The notes below the pieces were generated by a model. It saw only the letters and a list, made by a program, of their open reading frames with translations, made no database searches and had not been told where the DNA came from. The position numbers and the translations under genes were made by a program. This document shows, in pieces, positions 6,966 to 15,652 of a stretch of DNA of 31,260 nucleotides. How positions within the stretch are numbered: the first letter of the stretch is position 1; each line of letters opens with the position of its first letter. This DNA is from DATKYV01 sp035528275 (lineage in GTDB: Bacteria; Acidobacteriota; Terriglobia; UBA7540), in NCBI GenBank assembly GCA_035528275.1, contig DATKYV010000312.1, positions 1 through 31,260 on the forward strand, written 5' to 3'.

Positions 6966-8222
6966 CTAATGGATGTGCTTGATCTTCTTCTGCATGTAGT
7001 CCATGAGCAGGTACTGGCCGAGGGTGTAGGGAGTGGTGAAGTAGGCTTTGCCGCGGCAGATTTCGGTCACTTTTTGGACGAAGTTGATGAGCCCGTAATC
7101 CGAGGCCAGCATGAAGGTGTTGATCAGGATTCCGCTGCGACGGCAGCGCGCCACCCCGTGAAGGGTTTCGGAGACGACCAGGGGATCGAGGCCGAAGGCG
7201 TTCTTGTAGATTCGTCCGTCCTCGAGGGTGAGCGCCGAAGGTTTACCGTCGGTAATCATCACGATCTGGCACATGTCCTTCCGCTGTCGCGAGAGGATGC
7301 GTTGCGCCAGGCGCAGCCCTTCCCGCGTGTTGGTGTAATACGGCCCCACGCGCACGCGCGCGAGCTCTGAGAGCGGCATTTCCTCAGCGGTATCGTGAAA
7401 CAAAACTAGGTGAAGCGTATCGCCGGGGTACTGCGTGCGAATCAGGTGAGTCAATGCGAGCGCCACCTTTTTTGCCGGGGTGAAGCGGTCCTCGCCGTAA
7501 AGAATCATGCTGTGGCTGCAATCGAGCATCAGCACCGTGGCGCACGAGCTCTGGTACTCGCACTGGCGGACCTGGAGGTCCTTGTAGTCGAGCTCAATCG
7601 GCACGCGGAGACCTTCACGTTGGATCGCCGAGAGCAGCGTGGCGTTGACAGCCAGATTCATCGTGTCGCCGAATTCGTAGCGGCGGCTCGAGCCGTGCGA
7701 CTCGACGCCGGTGGCAAGCTCCCGCGTGTCGTGCCGGCCGAAGCTCGATTTGCCGAGCGAAGCCAGGAGGTCTTTCAGCGTTTTGAAGCCCAGAAAATCC
7801 AGCGCCTTGTCGGTGACCTCGAACTTCTCACTTCCCTCGGGGCCCATTACCTGGCCGGAGCCGGGCTGGGTGAGCTTCCCCTGCTGCGGGTTCGGCTGCT
7901 CGATGGTGATGTAGCCTTCCTCCGCCAAGCGTTCAAGAAGCTTGTTGATGAGGTCGGAGAGCTGGGAGTCCTGATAATTCCCGGCCTTCTCCCGGAGCTG
8001 CTGGAGGAGTTCCTCGGGGATCATTCCCCGGCTTTGTAGCGCCTCGAGCAGGGCCCGGTGGAGGTCCTCCATAGTGCGCTCGGAGTCCATTTCGTAGAAG
8101 TTGTAGTACTGGCTGTTGAATCCGCTTTCGAGGAGAAAGTCCTGGAGGAGTTGAAGGAGGTCTTCGGCGCTCAAACTGTCGAACGGATCGGCGACGTATT
8201 TCGAGTACTTGACGTATTTCAC
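6966..8222 (-). CDS. vWA-domain protein paired with MoxR-type ATPase
   Basis: The 418-residue product has a helical N-terminal half (about 1-110, acidic and Leu-rich). A von Willebrand A domain lies in the C-terminal half. Its MIDAS metal site is seen as D234-x-S236-x-S238 in MLDCSHSM, followed by VMITDGKPS. No signal peptide or membrane helix is obvious. It follows the AAA ATPase gene by 67 bases and is probably co-transcribed. MoxR/vWA pairs act as chaperone-like systems that load metals or assemble complexes; the client here is unknown. It resembles the ChlI/ChlD and NorQ/NorD arrangement but is not recognisably either. Confidence 0.85.
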   Translation of the reverse strand: MKYVKYSKYVADPFDSLSAEDLLQLLQDFLLESGFNSQYYNFYEMDSERTMEDLHRALLEALQSRGMIPEELLQQLREKAGNYQDSQLSDLINKLLERLAEEGYITIEQPNPQQGKLTQPGSGQVMGPEGSEKFEVTDKALDFLGFKTLKDLLASLGKSSFGRHDTRELATGVESHGSSRRYEFGDTMNLAVNATLLSAIQREGLRVPIELDYKDLQVRQCEYQSSCATVLMLDCSHSMILYGEDRFTPAKKVALALTHLIRTQYPGDTLHLVLFHDTAEEMPLSELARVRVGPYYTNTREGLRLAQRILSRQRKDMCQIVMITDGKPSALTLEDGRIYKNAFGLDPLVVSETLHGVARCRRSGILINTFMLASDYGLINFVQKVTEICRGKAYFTTPYTLGQYLLMDYMQKKIKHIH

Positions 8223-8289
8223 TTCAGCTCTCAGCCGTCAGTTCGCTGTTCTCAGTTGCCCTGAGCGGCGGAAGGGGCTGGGGCAGAGC

Positions 8290-9755
8290 TCAGTTGATTG
8301 GCCGCCGGCGCGGGCCGAGGCGTCTCACATCTTCAGCCGCTGGTTCCTCGCGGCGCGCTTCGACGAAGTAGCCGCGTTCTTCGTTCCGACTGATCTTCTT
8401 CAAAGCGTACAAACCCTCGAGAATGAACTCGGCCCCCGCCACCAGGAGCGCGGGATCGTCTTTGGCCTTGAGCCCCAGCGCCTGGTTTTTTCAAACAAGC
8501 CCTGAATCTTCTTGAGATGCGAATAGACTTCCTCCGCCGGCGCGCTCTCGGCATACTTCAGCGTCCCGCCCAGCTCGAACCACTGAACGATGGAGTGCAG
8601 GGGAACGTTGTCGAAGTACTTCTTGAAGATTCGCGCCGTCGCCTGGCGAATGATGTCGCGCGCCACGTTGTCGGCGCCGCGCATTTCGCCCTCGTATTCG
8701 AGCTCGAATTTTCCGGTGAGCGAGGGCAGCGCCTCGTAGATGTCGGAGGGGCGGGGAACCACTTTCTCCTCGCCGTGAATGAGGGCCCGCCGCTCGGCGC
8801 TGGAAACGACGTTTTCCAGGCAGGTGATGGGCATGCGCTGGCTGACGCCGCTGCGCTTGTCGATCTTCTTCTCCTGTCGCGCTTCAAACGCCACCCCTTC
8901 GATGATCTCGCGGATAAAGGGGGGGATGACGATGCGACCGGAGCCGTCGCGCTCCGTCCAGGATTCCTGCGCGGTGATTTGCATGGCCTGCTCGAGGGTG
9001 GCCGGATAATGCGTGCGGATTTCCGAGCCGACCCGGTCTTTGAGCGGCGTGATGATTTTGCCGCGCGCCGTGTAGTCTTCCGGGTTGGCGGTGAAGACCA
9101 GGGCCACGTCGAGCGGCAGCCGCACCGGATAACCCTTAATCTGCACGTCGCCTTCCTGCATGATGTTGAAGAGTCCCACCTGGATTTTGCCCGCCAGGTC
9201 GGGCAGTTCGTTGATGGCGAAGATGCCGCGGTTGGCGCGCGGAAGCAGTCCGTAGTGGATGGTCAATTCGCTCGACAGCGCGTGCCCGCCCCGCGCCGCC
9301 TTGATGGGATCGAGGTCGCCGATGATGTCGGCGATGGTCACGTCGGGCGTCGCCAGTTTCTCCACGAAGCGCAGCTGGCGCGGCAGGTAGTCAATGGGGG
9401 TGGCGTCGCCGCACTCCTGCAAGCGCAGGGCGCAGGCGTGACAGATGGGTTTCAGAGGGTCGTCGTTGATTTCGCATCCGGCGATGAAGGGGATTTCGTT
9501 GTCGAGCAGGGAGGCGAGCGAGCGCAGAATGCGGCTCTTGGCCTGGCCGCGCAGCCCCAGCAGGATGAAGTTGTGCCGGGAGAGAATGGCGTTGGCGATT
9601 TGCGGGGTCACGGAATCCTCATAGCCCACGATCCCCGGAAAGACCGGCTCGCCGGCGGAGAGTTTGCGGATGAGGTTGGCGCGCATCTCATCCTTGACCC
9701 TGACGGTGCGATAGTTGGACCTCTTCAATTCGCCGAGCGTTTGTGCTTTTTTCAT
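8290..9755 (-). CDS. MoxR/ChlI-type AAA+ ATPase, frameshifted near the C-terminus
   Basis: Walker A is GLRGQAKS (67-74). Walker B is GIFAINELPDL, with Asn182-Glu183 in place of Asp-Glu. A CHAC...C insert lies at about 105-115. As read, the frame ends at 8400 with a tail (TRRWGSRPKTIPRSWW...) that looks out of frame. Shifting by one base at the A6 run (8486-8491 on the plus strand) restores ALGLKAKDDPALLVAGAEF and KKISRNEERGYFVEARRE, ending at TGA 8290-8292. The natural gene is therefore about 488 residues, with one A lost or an unusual slip. It heads a two-gene operon with the vWA gene and probably acts as its motor. Without the shift, the call is 8400-9755 (451 residues). Confidence 0.85.
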
Positions 9756-9775
9756 TTGCCCTGCCCGTGCCTTTG

Positions 9776-9804
9776 ATTATAAGCGAGTCGCCGGACCAAC
9801 TCAA
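9776..9804 (-). promoter_or_regulatory. Promoter of the AAA/vWA operon
   Basis: Minus-strand TTGAGT, 17-base spacer and perfect TATAAT, with transcription starting about 14 bases before the ATG at 9755. Confidence 0.7.
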
Positions 9805-9925
9805 CGCCCGATCTGTGACGGCGGAAGAGATAGCTTTTGCACGGAGCCGTTCGGCGCCCTTCCCCCAGCATTGAAACGCTCTGGCGCTTGGTGTTGAAAT
9901 CTCACCGATGCGCGGTTGGCGGTAA

Positions 9926-10573
9926 TCAACCCTGGTTGTGAACGTTGCCGTTGCCGCCCGCCTTGGTCTGCGCCTTCTGCAACAGATCGACCCGGGCGAT
10001 CAGCCGTTGCATGACCCGGGTGACTTCCTGCAGCCGCTCGCTTTCGATCCGGGGCGAAAGGAGCTGCTGCTTGAAATCGAGGTCGAGCGGCAGGGGCGCG
10101 GCCATGCGGAACGAAAGGCGTCGGTAAGGCTTGGGGAAGTGAATGGGAATTTCCGTGGACTTGTGGATGCGCTGCATCGCCAGGCGGAAGAGTTCGATCG
10201 CCTGTTCAGCTTCATCGTCGCCGGGCGAGTCGCTCTCATCGTCGAAGTATTCCACTCCGCCACGGAGGTAGGGCTTATCGCTGTTGGTGAAGAGAATCTC
10301 AAACCGCCGGTTTCCTACGGTGAAAATATCCATGCGCCCGTCCGCGTACTTGCGCGTCACGTTGATGATGCGGGCCGTGCACCCGACGCGGCAAATCTCC
10401 TTGTCCTTTCCCAACACCACACCGAACTCCTGCTGGCCGATCCCAGTGTTCTTGGCCTCCAGGCACTCGCCGATCATCTGCTTGTAGCGTTCCTCGAAGA
10501 TATGGAGGGGGAGAGGTTCTTCGGGCAGAAGCACAATTTCCAGAGGGAATAGGGGGAGCAACAGCTCTTCCAT
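9926..10573 (-). CDS. Lon substrate-binding (LAN) domain protein
   Basis: The 215-residue stand-alone protein is similar to the N-terminal domain of Lon protease, with the starting signature LPLFPLEIVLLPEEPLPLHIFEERYK and a GCTARIINVTRKYADGRMDIFTVGNRRFEI segment. No ATPase or protease domain follows, so it is not Lon itself. Such proteins are common in bacteria and their role is poorly known; substrate or protein binding is presumed. The gene is monocistronic, with a perfect TATAAT (10657-10662, minus strand) about 85 bases upstream. Confidence 0.85.
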   Translation of the reverse strand: MEELLLPLFPLEIVLLPEEPLPLHIFEERYKQMIGECLEAKNTGIGQQEFGVVLGKDKEICRVGCTARIINVTRKYADGRMDIFTVGNRRFEILFTNSDKPYLRGGVEYFDDESDSPGDDEAEQAIELFRLAMQRIHKSTEIPIHFPKPYRRLSFRMAAPLPLDLDFKQQLLSPRIESERLQEVTRVMQRLIARVDLLQKAQTKAGGNGNVHNQG

Positions 10574-10656
10574 CGCTCAGCTCCTTAGCAGGAAGGCCCC
10601 ATCAAGGCGGGCGCCGGCGGCCTTTCACGCACGCCCTCGGATACAAGAATGGCGGG

Positions 10657-10662
10657 ATTATA
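10657..10662 (-). promoter_or_regulatory. -10 element upstream of the LAN-domain gene
   Basis: A perfect minus-strand TATAAT in GC-rich sequence; I see no good -35 partner. Confidence 0.35.
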
Positions 10663-10716
10663 GCACGGCAGGAATACCACCCCCATGACTCCGGACCCCC
10701 GGTGACCCCGCTCCTC

Positions 10717-12102
10717 TCATGACCGCGGGGATTGTCCCTCCAGGGGTTCGTCGGCCCGGACGAGAGCCCAGAGGACTCCCGAACTCAACGTCACCAGCGC
10801 AGCGAAATCGAGCGCCCGCGTCCAGCCCAACCTTGTGGCGATATACGCAGTGACGATGGGTGAGAGCCAGCCGCCGAGGTTTCCGAACATGTTCATCAGT
10901 CCGGAAAGCGAGCCGGCGAATTCTTGTGTCAAGTCGTTGCAAGTGGCCCACCAGGTCGCGGTGGCGAAAAGATTGAATCCCGCGGCCCCGGCCAGCAGCA
11001 GGATGGCGAGCGTATTGTTCGCGGTGTGGCTGCCAACCCACATCAATGTCGCCGAACACGCCACCCCCACCCATACGGCGCTCTGCCGCCCACGCCGCCG
11101 GCCGAATCGGGCGACCGCGCGGTCGCTCAACCATCCTCCCAAGGGCGAAAGCAGGGCGATGGCGAGAAACGGCGTGGAACCCCAGAACCCACCCTGACTC
11201 ACCGTCAGGCCGCGGACGCGGACCAGATAAATGAAAAACCAGGTGTAGAAGATGTAAGCGGGATAGGCGATGCAGAAATAGCTCAGAATCAGGCCCCAGA
11301 CCGAAACGCTCCGAAACATCCTGCCCCAGGGCGCGGGGCGCCGGCGGGCCGACGGGTTGAAAGTCTGCGCGCCACCTTCGGCGTCTCTGCCCCGAATCAG
11401 CGCCAGTTCCGCCGCGTTGACGCCAGTGTGCTGTTCGGGGTGGTTGGTCACGTAGAATCGCCAGGCAAGAGCGATCAGGCCGCCGGCGAGCGCACAGACG
11501 TAGAAAGAAATCCGCCAACCCCAGGTCTCGGCAATCCAGGCGATGAGCATCGGCGTCAATGCGCCGCCCGCTCCGATTCCAAGCAGCCAGAGGCTGTTGC
11601 CCACGCCCCGCTCGGCCGGCGGCATCCAGAAGGCGACGATGCGGTTGGTGTTGGGAAAGGCCGTCCCTTCGCCGACGCCGATGAGAAATCGAATGATGGC
11701 GAACGACCAAGCGAGGCCGAACCACTCGGCCAGCGGCAGGCGCGGCACAATCGCCGTCGCGGCCGTGAACACTGACCAGAACAGGATGGCCGCGGTCAGC
11801 ACCGTGCGCGGTCCGAATCGGTCACCCAGCCAGCCGCCCGGCACCTGGAAGAGCGCGTAGCCGAGCACGAAGGCGCTTAGAATCCATCCCATGGTTTCGC
11901 TGCTGAAGGCGAATTCATCCTGAATGTGCTTCCCCGCGATGCTCAGGTTCAGGCGGTCGAGGTAGGTCAGCCCGGCGATGACCGCCAGCAGGACGATGAT
12001 GTTCCATCGAACCCGCGTGGGATGACCTGTCGCGGCCGAGTTTTCGCCGGCCGTCGTGTCCCCGGACCGATTGTTGAAATTACGCATGGAGTCGTGGTTC
12101 AT
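10717..12102 (-). CDS. MFS transporter, anion:cation symporter type
   Basis: The 461-residue membrane protein has about 12 hydrophobic helices. The first begins at about residue 33 (WNIIVLLAVIAGLTYLDRLNLSIAG). The MFS loop motif is GWLGDRFGPRTVL, and a central cytoplasmic loop follows TNHPEQHTGV. The YLDRLNLSIAG start and the FPNTNRIVAFWMPPAERG segment match the hexuronate/glucarate/phthalate (ACS) group, so the substrate is probably an organic acid; which one cannot be read from the sequence. A second in-frame ATG lies at 12087; neither start has a good ribosome-binding site. It is not in an operon with a catabolic gene here. Confidence 0.88.
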   Translation of the reverse strand: MNHDSMRNFNNRSGDTTAGENSAATGHPTRVRWNIIVLLAVIAGLTYLDRLNLSIAGKHIQDEFAFSSETMGWILSAFVLGYALFQVPGGWLGDRFGPRTVLTAAILFWSVFTAATAIVPRLPLAEWFGLAWSFAIIRFLIGVGEGTAFPNTNRIVAFWMPPAERGVGNSLWLLGIGAGGALTPMLIAWIAETWGWRISFYVCALAGGLIALAWRFYVTNHPEQHTGVNAAELALIRGRDAEGGAQTFNPSARRRPAPWGRMFRSVSVWGLILSYFCIAYPAYIFYTWFFIYLVRVRGLTVSQGGFWGSTPFLAIALLSPLGGWLSDRAVARFGRRRGRQSAVWVGVACSATLMWVGSHTANNTLAILLLAGAAGFNLFATATWWATCNDLTQEFAGSLSGLMNMFGNLGGWLSPIVTAYIATRLGWTRALDFAALVTLSSGVLWALVRADEPLEGQSPRS

Positions 12103-12242
12103 TCAGTGCTTTGCAGCGATACGGGCGCAGAGCCGGGCCAATGTAGCACAGAACATCCGCTGCCGGGATAGGCGGCTTGGTTGGTTTTTCAGAGGGGGGA
12201 GTCTGAGTTGCGCCGGGGGCACGACGACGCTGGATTGCACGA

Positions 12243-13208
12243 TTACTGCAGCGGCGCGAATTTCGTGCCGTCCCAGCCACAGAGCTTCTCGATTTCCAGT
12301 GTTTCCAGGGGCTTTTCGCGGCCGACAACGTGGAGCTCGACCTTGCCCTTCCAGTACGGCTCACTCAGCCGGCCGCGAACGCGGAATTCGACGATGCCTT
12401 GGGTAACCGTTCCCGGCAGTCCGATGTTTCGTTCCGCCGGTTCCAGCATTTTGGGTTGGGGAGGAAAAGAAGCCAGGTTATGAAATTCCAGCGGCGCCTT
12501 CCAGAGAGTCTTGAAACCGTCATCCTCGATTCGTTGGATCACCAGATGGACGCCCTCATTCTGCAGGCCCAGCCGGAATGGCTCGCGGGTGAGCAGGAGG
12601 TCGTTCCCGTCTCCCAGGAGGTTGCGAAGCTCCACGCGGATGATCCCCGCCTGCATGTCGGCGAACGCAAATTCGCGGAACGGGCCGGGGGCAACTTTGC
12701 CGGGCGGACGGAGAAAAACCTGCAGCCGGGAGGTGGGAAGGGCGGGCGACCCGAGCAAACAGACAAGCAGCGGTTCCTGGCCGGCGCGACGCGCCAGGAA
12801 TCGCCCTACGACGATGCGTTCGGCAGTGAAGTCTTCAACATAAATCCCGCCCAAAGTCTTCAAGAGATCGGCGTCCGGCGGAAACCGGTCGGCGGGGAGC
12901 ATCTCGAGCTGGGCCGCGTCCACCCAACCCGGCGACAACGTCAGAACTGCCGGATCCACGGCGCGAACGCGAGCCCACGTCGTCGATCCCTTGCGCTTCA
13001 GTTGGATAACAGGCAGCAGCGCTCCGCGCTCCAGGCGGACGAGGCTCTTCGAGCCCGACGACGCTTTCTTCCGTACATCCACAGGCCCAGCCGCGGCGTA
13101 ACCCCAGTGGACGGGCTTGGGCGGCTGTTTTTCTTTCGCTTCGGACGCGGCAGCGACGGCCGTCGCCACCAGGAGTGCGAGAACCAGAATGGGAGTTCTT
13201 CGTCGCAT
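12243..13208 (-). CDS. Secreted hypothetical protein with SH3-like N-terminal region
   Basis: The product is 321 residues. It starts with a signal peptide (MRRRTPILVLALLVATAVAAASEA). The next 80 residues (VDVRKKASSGSKSLVRLERGALLPVI ... WARVRAVDP...GWVDAAQLEML) look like a bacterial SH3 domain, which often binds cell-wall or carbohydrate. The rest is a beta-rich region I cannot assign, with FLARRAGQEPLLVCLLGSP and GIVEFRVRGRLSEPYWKGKVELHVVG. It is divergent from the btu operon; its start is only 33 bases from the btu promoter -35 element. Confidence 0.75.
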   Translation of the reverse strand: MRRRTPILVLALLVATAVAAASEAKEKQPPKPVHWGYAAAGPVDVRKKASSGSKSLVRLERGALLPVIQLKRKGSTTWARVRAVDPAVLTLSPGWVDAAQLEMLPADRFPPDADLLKTLGGIYVEDFTAERIVVGRFLARRAGQEPLLVCLLGSPALPTSRLQVFLRPPGKVAPGPFREFAFADMQAGIIRVELRNLLGDGNDLLLTREPFRLGLQNEGVHLVIQRIEDDGFKTLWKAPLEFHNLASFPPQPKMLEPAERNIGLPGTVTQGIVEFRVRGRLSEPYWKGKVELHVVGREKPLETLEIEKLCGWDGTKFAPLQ

Positions 13209-13240
13209 GTCACTTGCTATTGTTTACGCTTATCTTCGCT

Positions 13241-13269
13241 TTGACAAATGAATTCTCAATGCATAGACT
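13241..13269 (+). promoter_or_regulatory. Promoter of the btuFCD operon
   Basis: Perfect TTGACA, 17-base spacer, TAGACT; transcription would start near 13276, just upstream of the riboswitch. Confidence 0.75.
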
Positions 13270-13309
13270 GATGCTCTTCCTCGGAAGCGACGAACGAGGG
13301 AGTTTTGAG

Positions 13310-13525
13310 AAACAGCCCAGGTGCCCCGGCATTTTGGGGCACAAAAAGGGAAGGCCGTGAAATTCGGCCACGGTCCCGCCACTGTGAGCGGCGGGCCCTG
13401 CGAATCCGCCCGGTCTTGAAGCGTGGGCGGAGCCACTGTCCTCAATTCGGAAATCATCAGGGGATGGGAAGGCGAAGCAGAGCCGTAAGTGATGCCGCGA
13501 GTCAGGAAACCTGCCTGGGCGATCA
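13310..13525 (+). ncRNA. Cobalamin (B12) riboswitch
   Basis: The conserved order of the class is present: GGTGCC-type start (13319), AAAAGGGAA (13344 region), the GCCACTGTGA core (13378 region), GGGAAGGCG and AGCCGTAAGTG-type joints (13466-13490), and the B12 box GAGTCAGGAAACCTGCCTG (13499-13517). It precedes B12 uptake genes, the classic target, and would lower their expression when adenosyl- or other cobalamin is bound. Confidence 0.95.
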
Positions 13526-13597
13526 TGGCTGAGTCCGTCAGGAGACGGACTCGAGCCTGGCCGCGCACTCTTCGCGAGAAGGAGTGGGTGGAAGCCG

Positions 13598-13636
13598 CCC
13601 CGCCCTCGATAAGAGCACGCGGGGTTTTCGCTTTTT
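13598..13636 (+). terminator. Intrinsic terminator, riboswitch expression platform
   Basis: CCCCGC (13598-13603) pairs with GCGGGG (13619-13624), followed by TTTTCGCTTTTT. It lies between the riboswitch and btuF, so control is probably by transcription attenuation. A further hairpin, GAGTCCGTC-AGGA-GACGGACTC (13531-13552), lies between aptamer and terminator. Confidence 0.7.
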
Positions 13637-13647
13637 GGGACTCGCCG

Positions 13648-14634
13648 ATGATCCTGCGGCACTCGCGGCAAAGCCTTGTTCAACGACGCCTTGGAGCGGC
13701 GCACTCTCCCCCGCGTCGGAAACTGGGCGGCAAGCTCGCTCGAACGGTGGCTCTTATCACGGTGTTCCTGGGTTTGGCTGTTGTCTGCCATTCCGCGCGC
13801 CGGGTTGCCGACCAAACGGGTCGCTCCGTGGAGATTCCGGAGAGAGCCGAGCGCTTGATCTCGCTCGCGCCCAGCATCACCGAAACCCTCTTCGCGCTGG
13901 GGCTGGGCGACCAGTTGGTGGGTGACACGGACTACTGCGAATATCCCCCCGAAGCACGCTTGAAACCGCACGTCGGTCCTGTGCTCAATCCGAGTCTCGA
14001 GAGAATCGTGGTGCTCAAACCCGATCTGGTTCTGGGCAGCCGGGAGGCCAACCGAATCGAGACGGCGGACCAGCTCGAACGCCTGGGCATCCCGGTTTAT
14101 GGGGTCACGGCTCAAACCGTGGACGAAATGTTGAGCTCCATCGAAGACCTCGGCAATGTGCTGGGCCGGGAAGCTGAAGCGCGCCGGTTGGTGAGAGAGC
14201 TGCGGGAGCGAATCGACAGGGTGGAGCGGCGCGTCGCCAACCGGCCGAAGCCGAAGGTGCTCTTTGTTGTCTGGTACCGTCCACTCACCGCGGCGGGCCC
14301 GCGCTCCTTTGTGGCGGACGTGGTTCGCCGCGCCGGAGGTGTTTCGATTTCGGACGATCTCTCCGGCGAGTGGCCCCGAATGAGCTTGGAAGAAGCGCTG
14401 CGCCGCGACCCGGACGTGATTCTGTTCCCGCGCGCGGAGTCGTTTGCGCCATCGCCGGAGGATCTGACGACGCTACCGGGCTGGAAGAATTTTAACGCTG
14501 TCAAGCATCATCGGCTTTACTTCGTCTCCGACACCATTATTCGCCCCAGCCCCCGCCTGGTCGACGCGCTGGAGGAAGTGGCGAGCTTCCTTCACCCGGA
14601 GTTGGATTTCTCCGGCCGGGAGAAGTCGCGATGA
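13648..14634 (+). CDS. btuF: Cobalamin-binding periplasmic protein (ABC transporter)
   Basis: Substrate-binding component of the B12 importer. A basic N-terminus and hydrophobic segment (RTVALITVFLGLAVVCHS) form a signal sequence. The mature part has the helical-backbone metal-receptor pattern: ERAERLISLAPSITETLFALGLGDQLVGDTDYCEYPPEA, then KPDLVLGS, and a C-terminal lobe with RPLTAAGPRSFVADVVRRAGG. I chose the ATG after the intrinsic terminator; the frame stays open upstream through the riboswitch, but a start there would be cut off by termination. The ribosome-binding site is weak (GGGA). It overlaps btuC by four bases (ATGA), so translation is coupled. Confidence 0.9.
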   Translation: MILRHSRQSLVQRRLGAAHSPPRRKLGGKLARTVALITVFLGLAVVCHSARRVADQTGRSVEIPERAERLISLAPSITETLFALGLGDQLVGDTDYCEYPPEARLKPHVGPVLNPSLERIVVLKPDLVLGSREANRIETADQLERLGIPVYGVTAQTVDEMLSSIEDLGNVLGREAEARRLVRELRERIDRVERRVANRPKPKVLFVVWYRPLTAAGPRSFVADVVRRAGGVSISDDLSGEWPRMSLEEALRRDPDVILFPRAESFAPSPEDLTTLPGWKNFNAVKHHRLYFVSDTIIRPSPRLVDALEEVASFLHPELDFSGREKSR

Positions 14635-15635
14635 AGATCGCCGCCACCGGCCGTAATGTCGTGACCCTCGTCCTGGTGCTCGCGGCATGTCTGGCTGTGG
14701 TAGGACTGGTTGCTCTGGCGTTTGGTGGAGCTCATCTCTCTTTGCGTGAGGTCTGGGCGGGGTTGCGCGGAGAGTCTTCTGCGCCTGAGGCCAGCGTCAT
14801 CGTGCGGCAGATTCGTTTGCCCCGAGTTTTGCTCGCCATGCTGGTGGGTGCGGCGCTGGCCGTTTCCGGCACGGCTCTTCAAGCCCTGCTGCGCAATCCC
14901 CTGGCCGATCCTTACGTCCTGGGCATTTCGAGCGGCGCGGCGCTGGGAGCCATCGTCGCGTTGTGGGTGGGCGGGCGCGTCGCCACCGCGTCACCCCTGG
15001 TGGCTTTCGGTGGGGCGTTGGCGACCACGGCGTGGGTCTACTTTTTGGGACGACGCGCCGGACGGCTGGCTAGCTACACCCTGTTGCTGGCGGGCGTGGT
15101 CACGGCGTCTTTCCTCTCCGCGGCCATCCTTTTCGTGCTCACCATGCTTTCCACGCGCGACGTGCGGGGAGTCGCCTTCTGGCTGATGGGCGATCTGAGC
15201 GTGGTCACGGAGTCTCACCTGCGCGTTCTGGTTCCCGTCGTCGTGGCCGGAATCGTGGCGCTTTACTTCTTCGCGAAGGACCTGAACGTTTTGCTGCTGG
15301 GTGAAGAAGAAGCGGCGCACCTGGGCGTGAATGTTGCGTGGGTGGAGACGGCGATTTACCTTCTCGCCTCGCTGCTGACCGGCGTGGCGGTGGCGGTCAG
15401 CGGCGCCATCGGCTACCTGGGGCTGCTCGTCCCGCACCTCGGGAGGATGGTCGTGGGGAGCGATCACCGGACGCTTCTGCCCACCGCGGCGCTCGGCGGC
15501 GCCATCGTCCTGGTGATTTCAGACACGCTGGCCAGAACCATCGTCGCTCCCGCCGAGCTTCCCGTTGGTGCGGTGACGGCGGTGGCCGGCGCGCCGGTGT
15601 TCATCTATTTGCTTCGACGCACGGCGGGATCTTGA
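14631..15635 (+). CDS. btuC: B12 ABC transporter permease, BtuC/FecCD family
   Basis: The 334-residue inner-membrane protein is strongly hydrophobic, with about ten helices. Family segments are clear: RQIRLPRVLLAMLVGAALAVSGTALQALLRNPLADPYVLGISSGAALGA near the N-terminus, FWLMGDLS in the middle, and AVSGAIGYLGLLVPHLGRMVVGSDHRTLLPTAALGGA near the C-terminus, the last being the loop that contacts the ATPase. The riboswitch and btuF identify B12 rather than siderophore as substrate. The start overlaps the btuF stop. Confidence 0.93.
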   Translation: MKIAATGRNVVTLVLVLAACLAVVGLVALAFGGAHLSLREVWAGLRGESSAPEASVIVRQIRLPRVLLAMLVGAALAVSGTALQALLRNPLADPYVLGISSGAALGAIVALWVGGRVATASPLVAFGGALATTAWVYFLGRRAGRLASYTLLLAGVVTASFLSAAILFVLTMLSTRDVRGVAFWLMGDLSVVTESHLRVLVPVVVAGIVALYFFAKDLNVLLLGEEEAAHLGVNVAWVETAIYLLASLLTGVAVAVSGAIGYLGLLVPHLGRMVVGSDHRTLLPTAALGGAIVLVISDTLARTIVAPAELPVGAVTAVAGAPVFIYLLRRTAGS

Positions 15636-15652
15636 GCCGAAGGATTCGGGTT

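Noticed and set aside
8517..9776. 419-residue plus-strand open frame
   Set aside because: Antisense to the AAA ATPase, whose motifs are clear.
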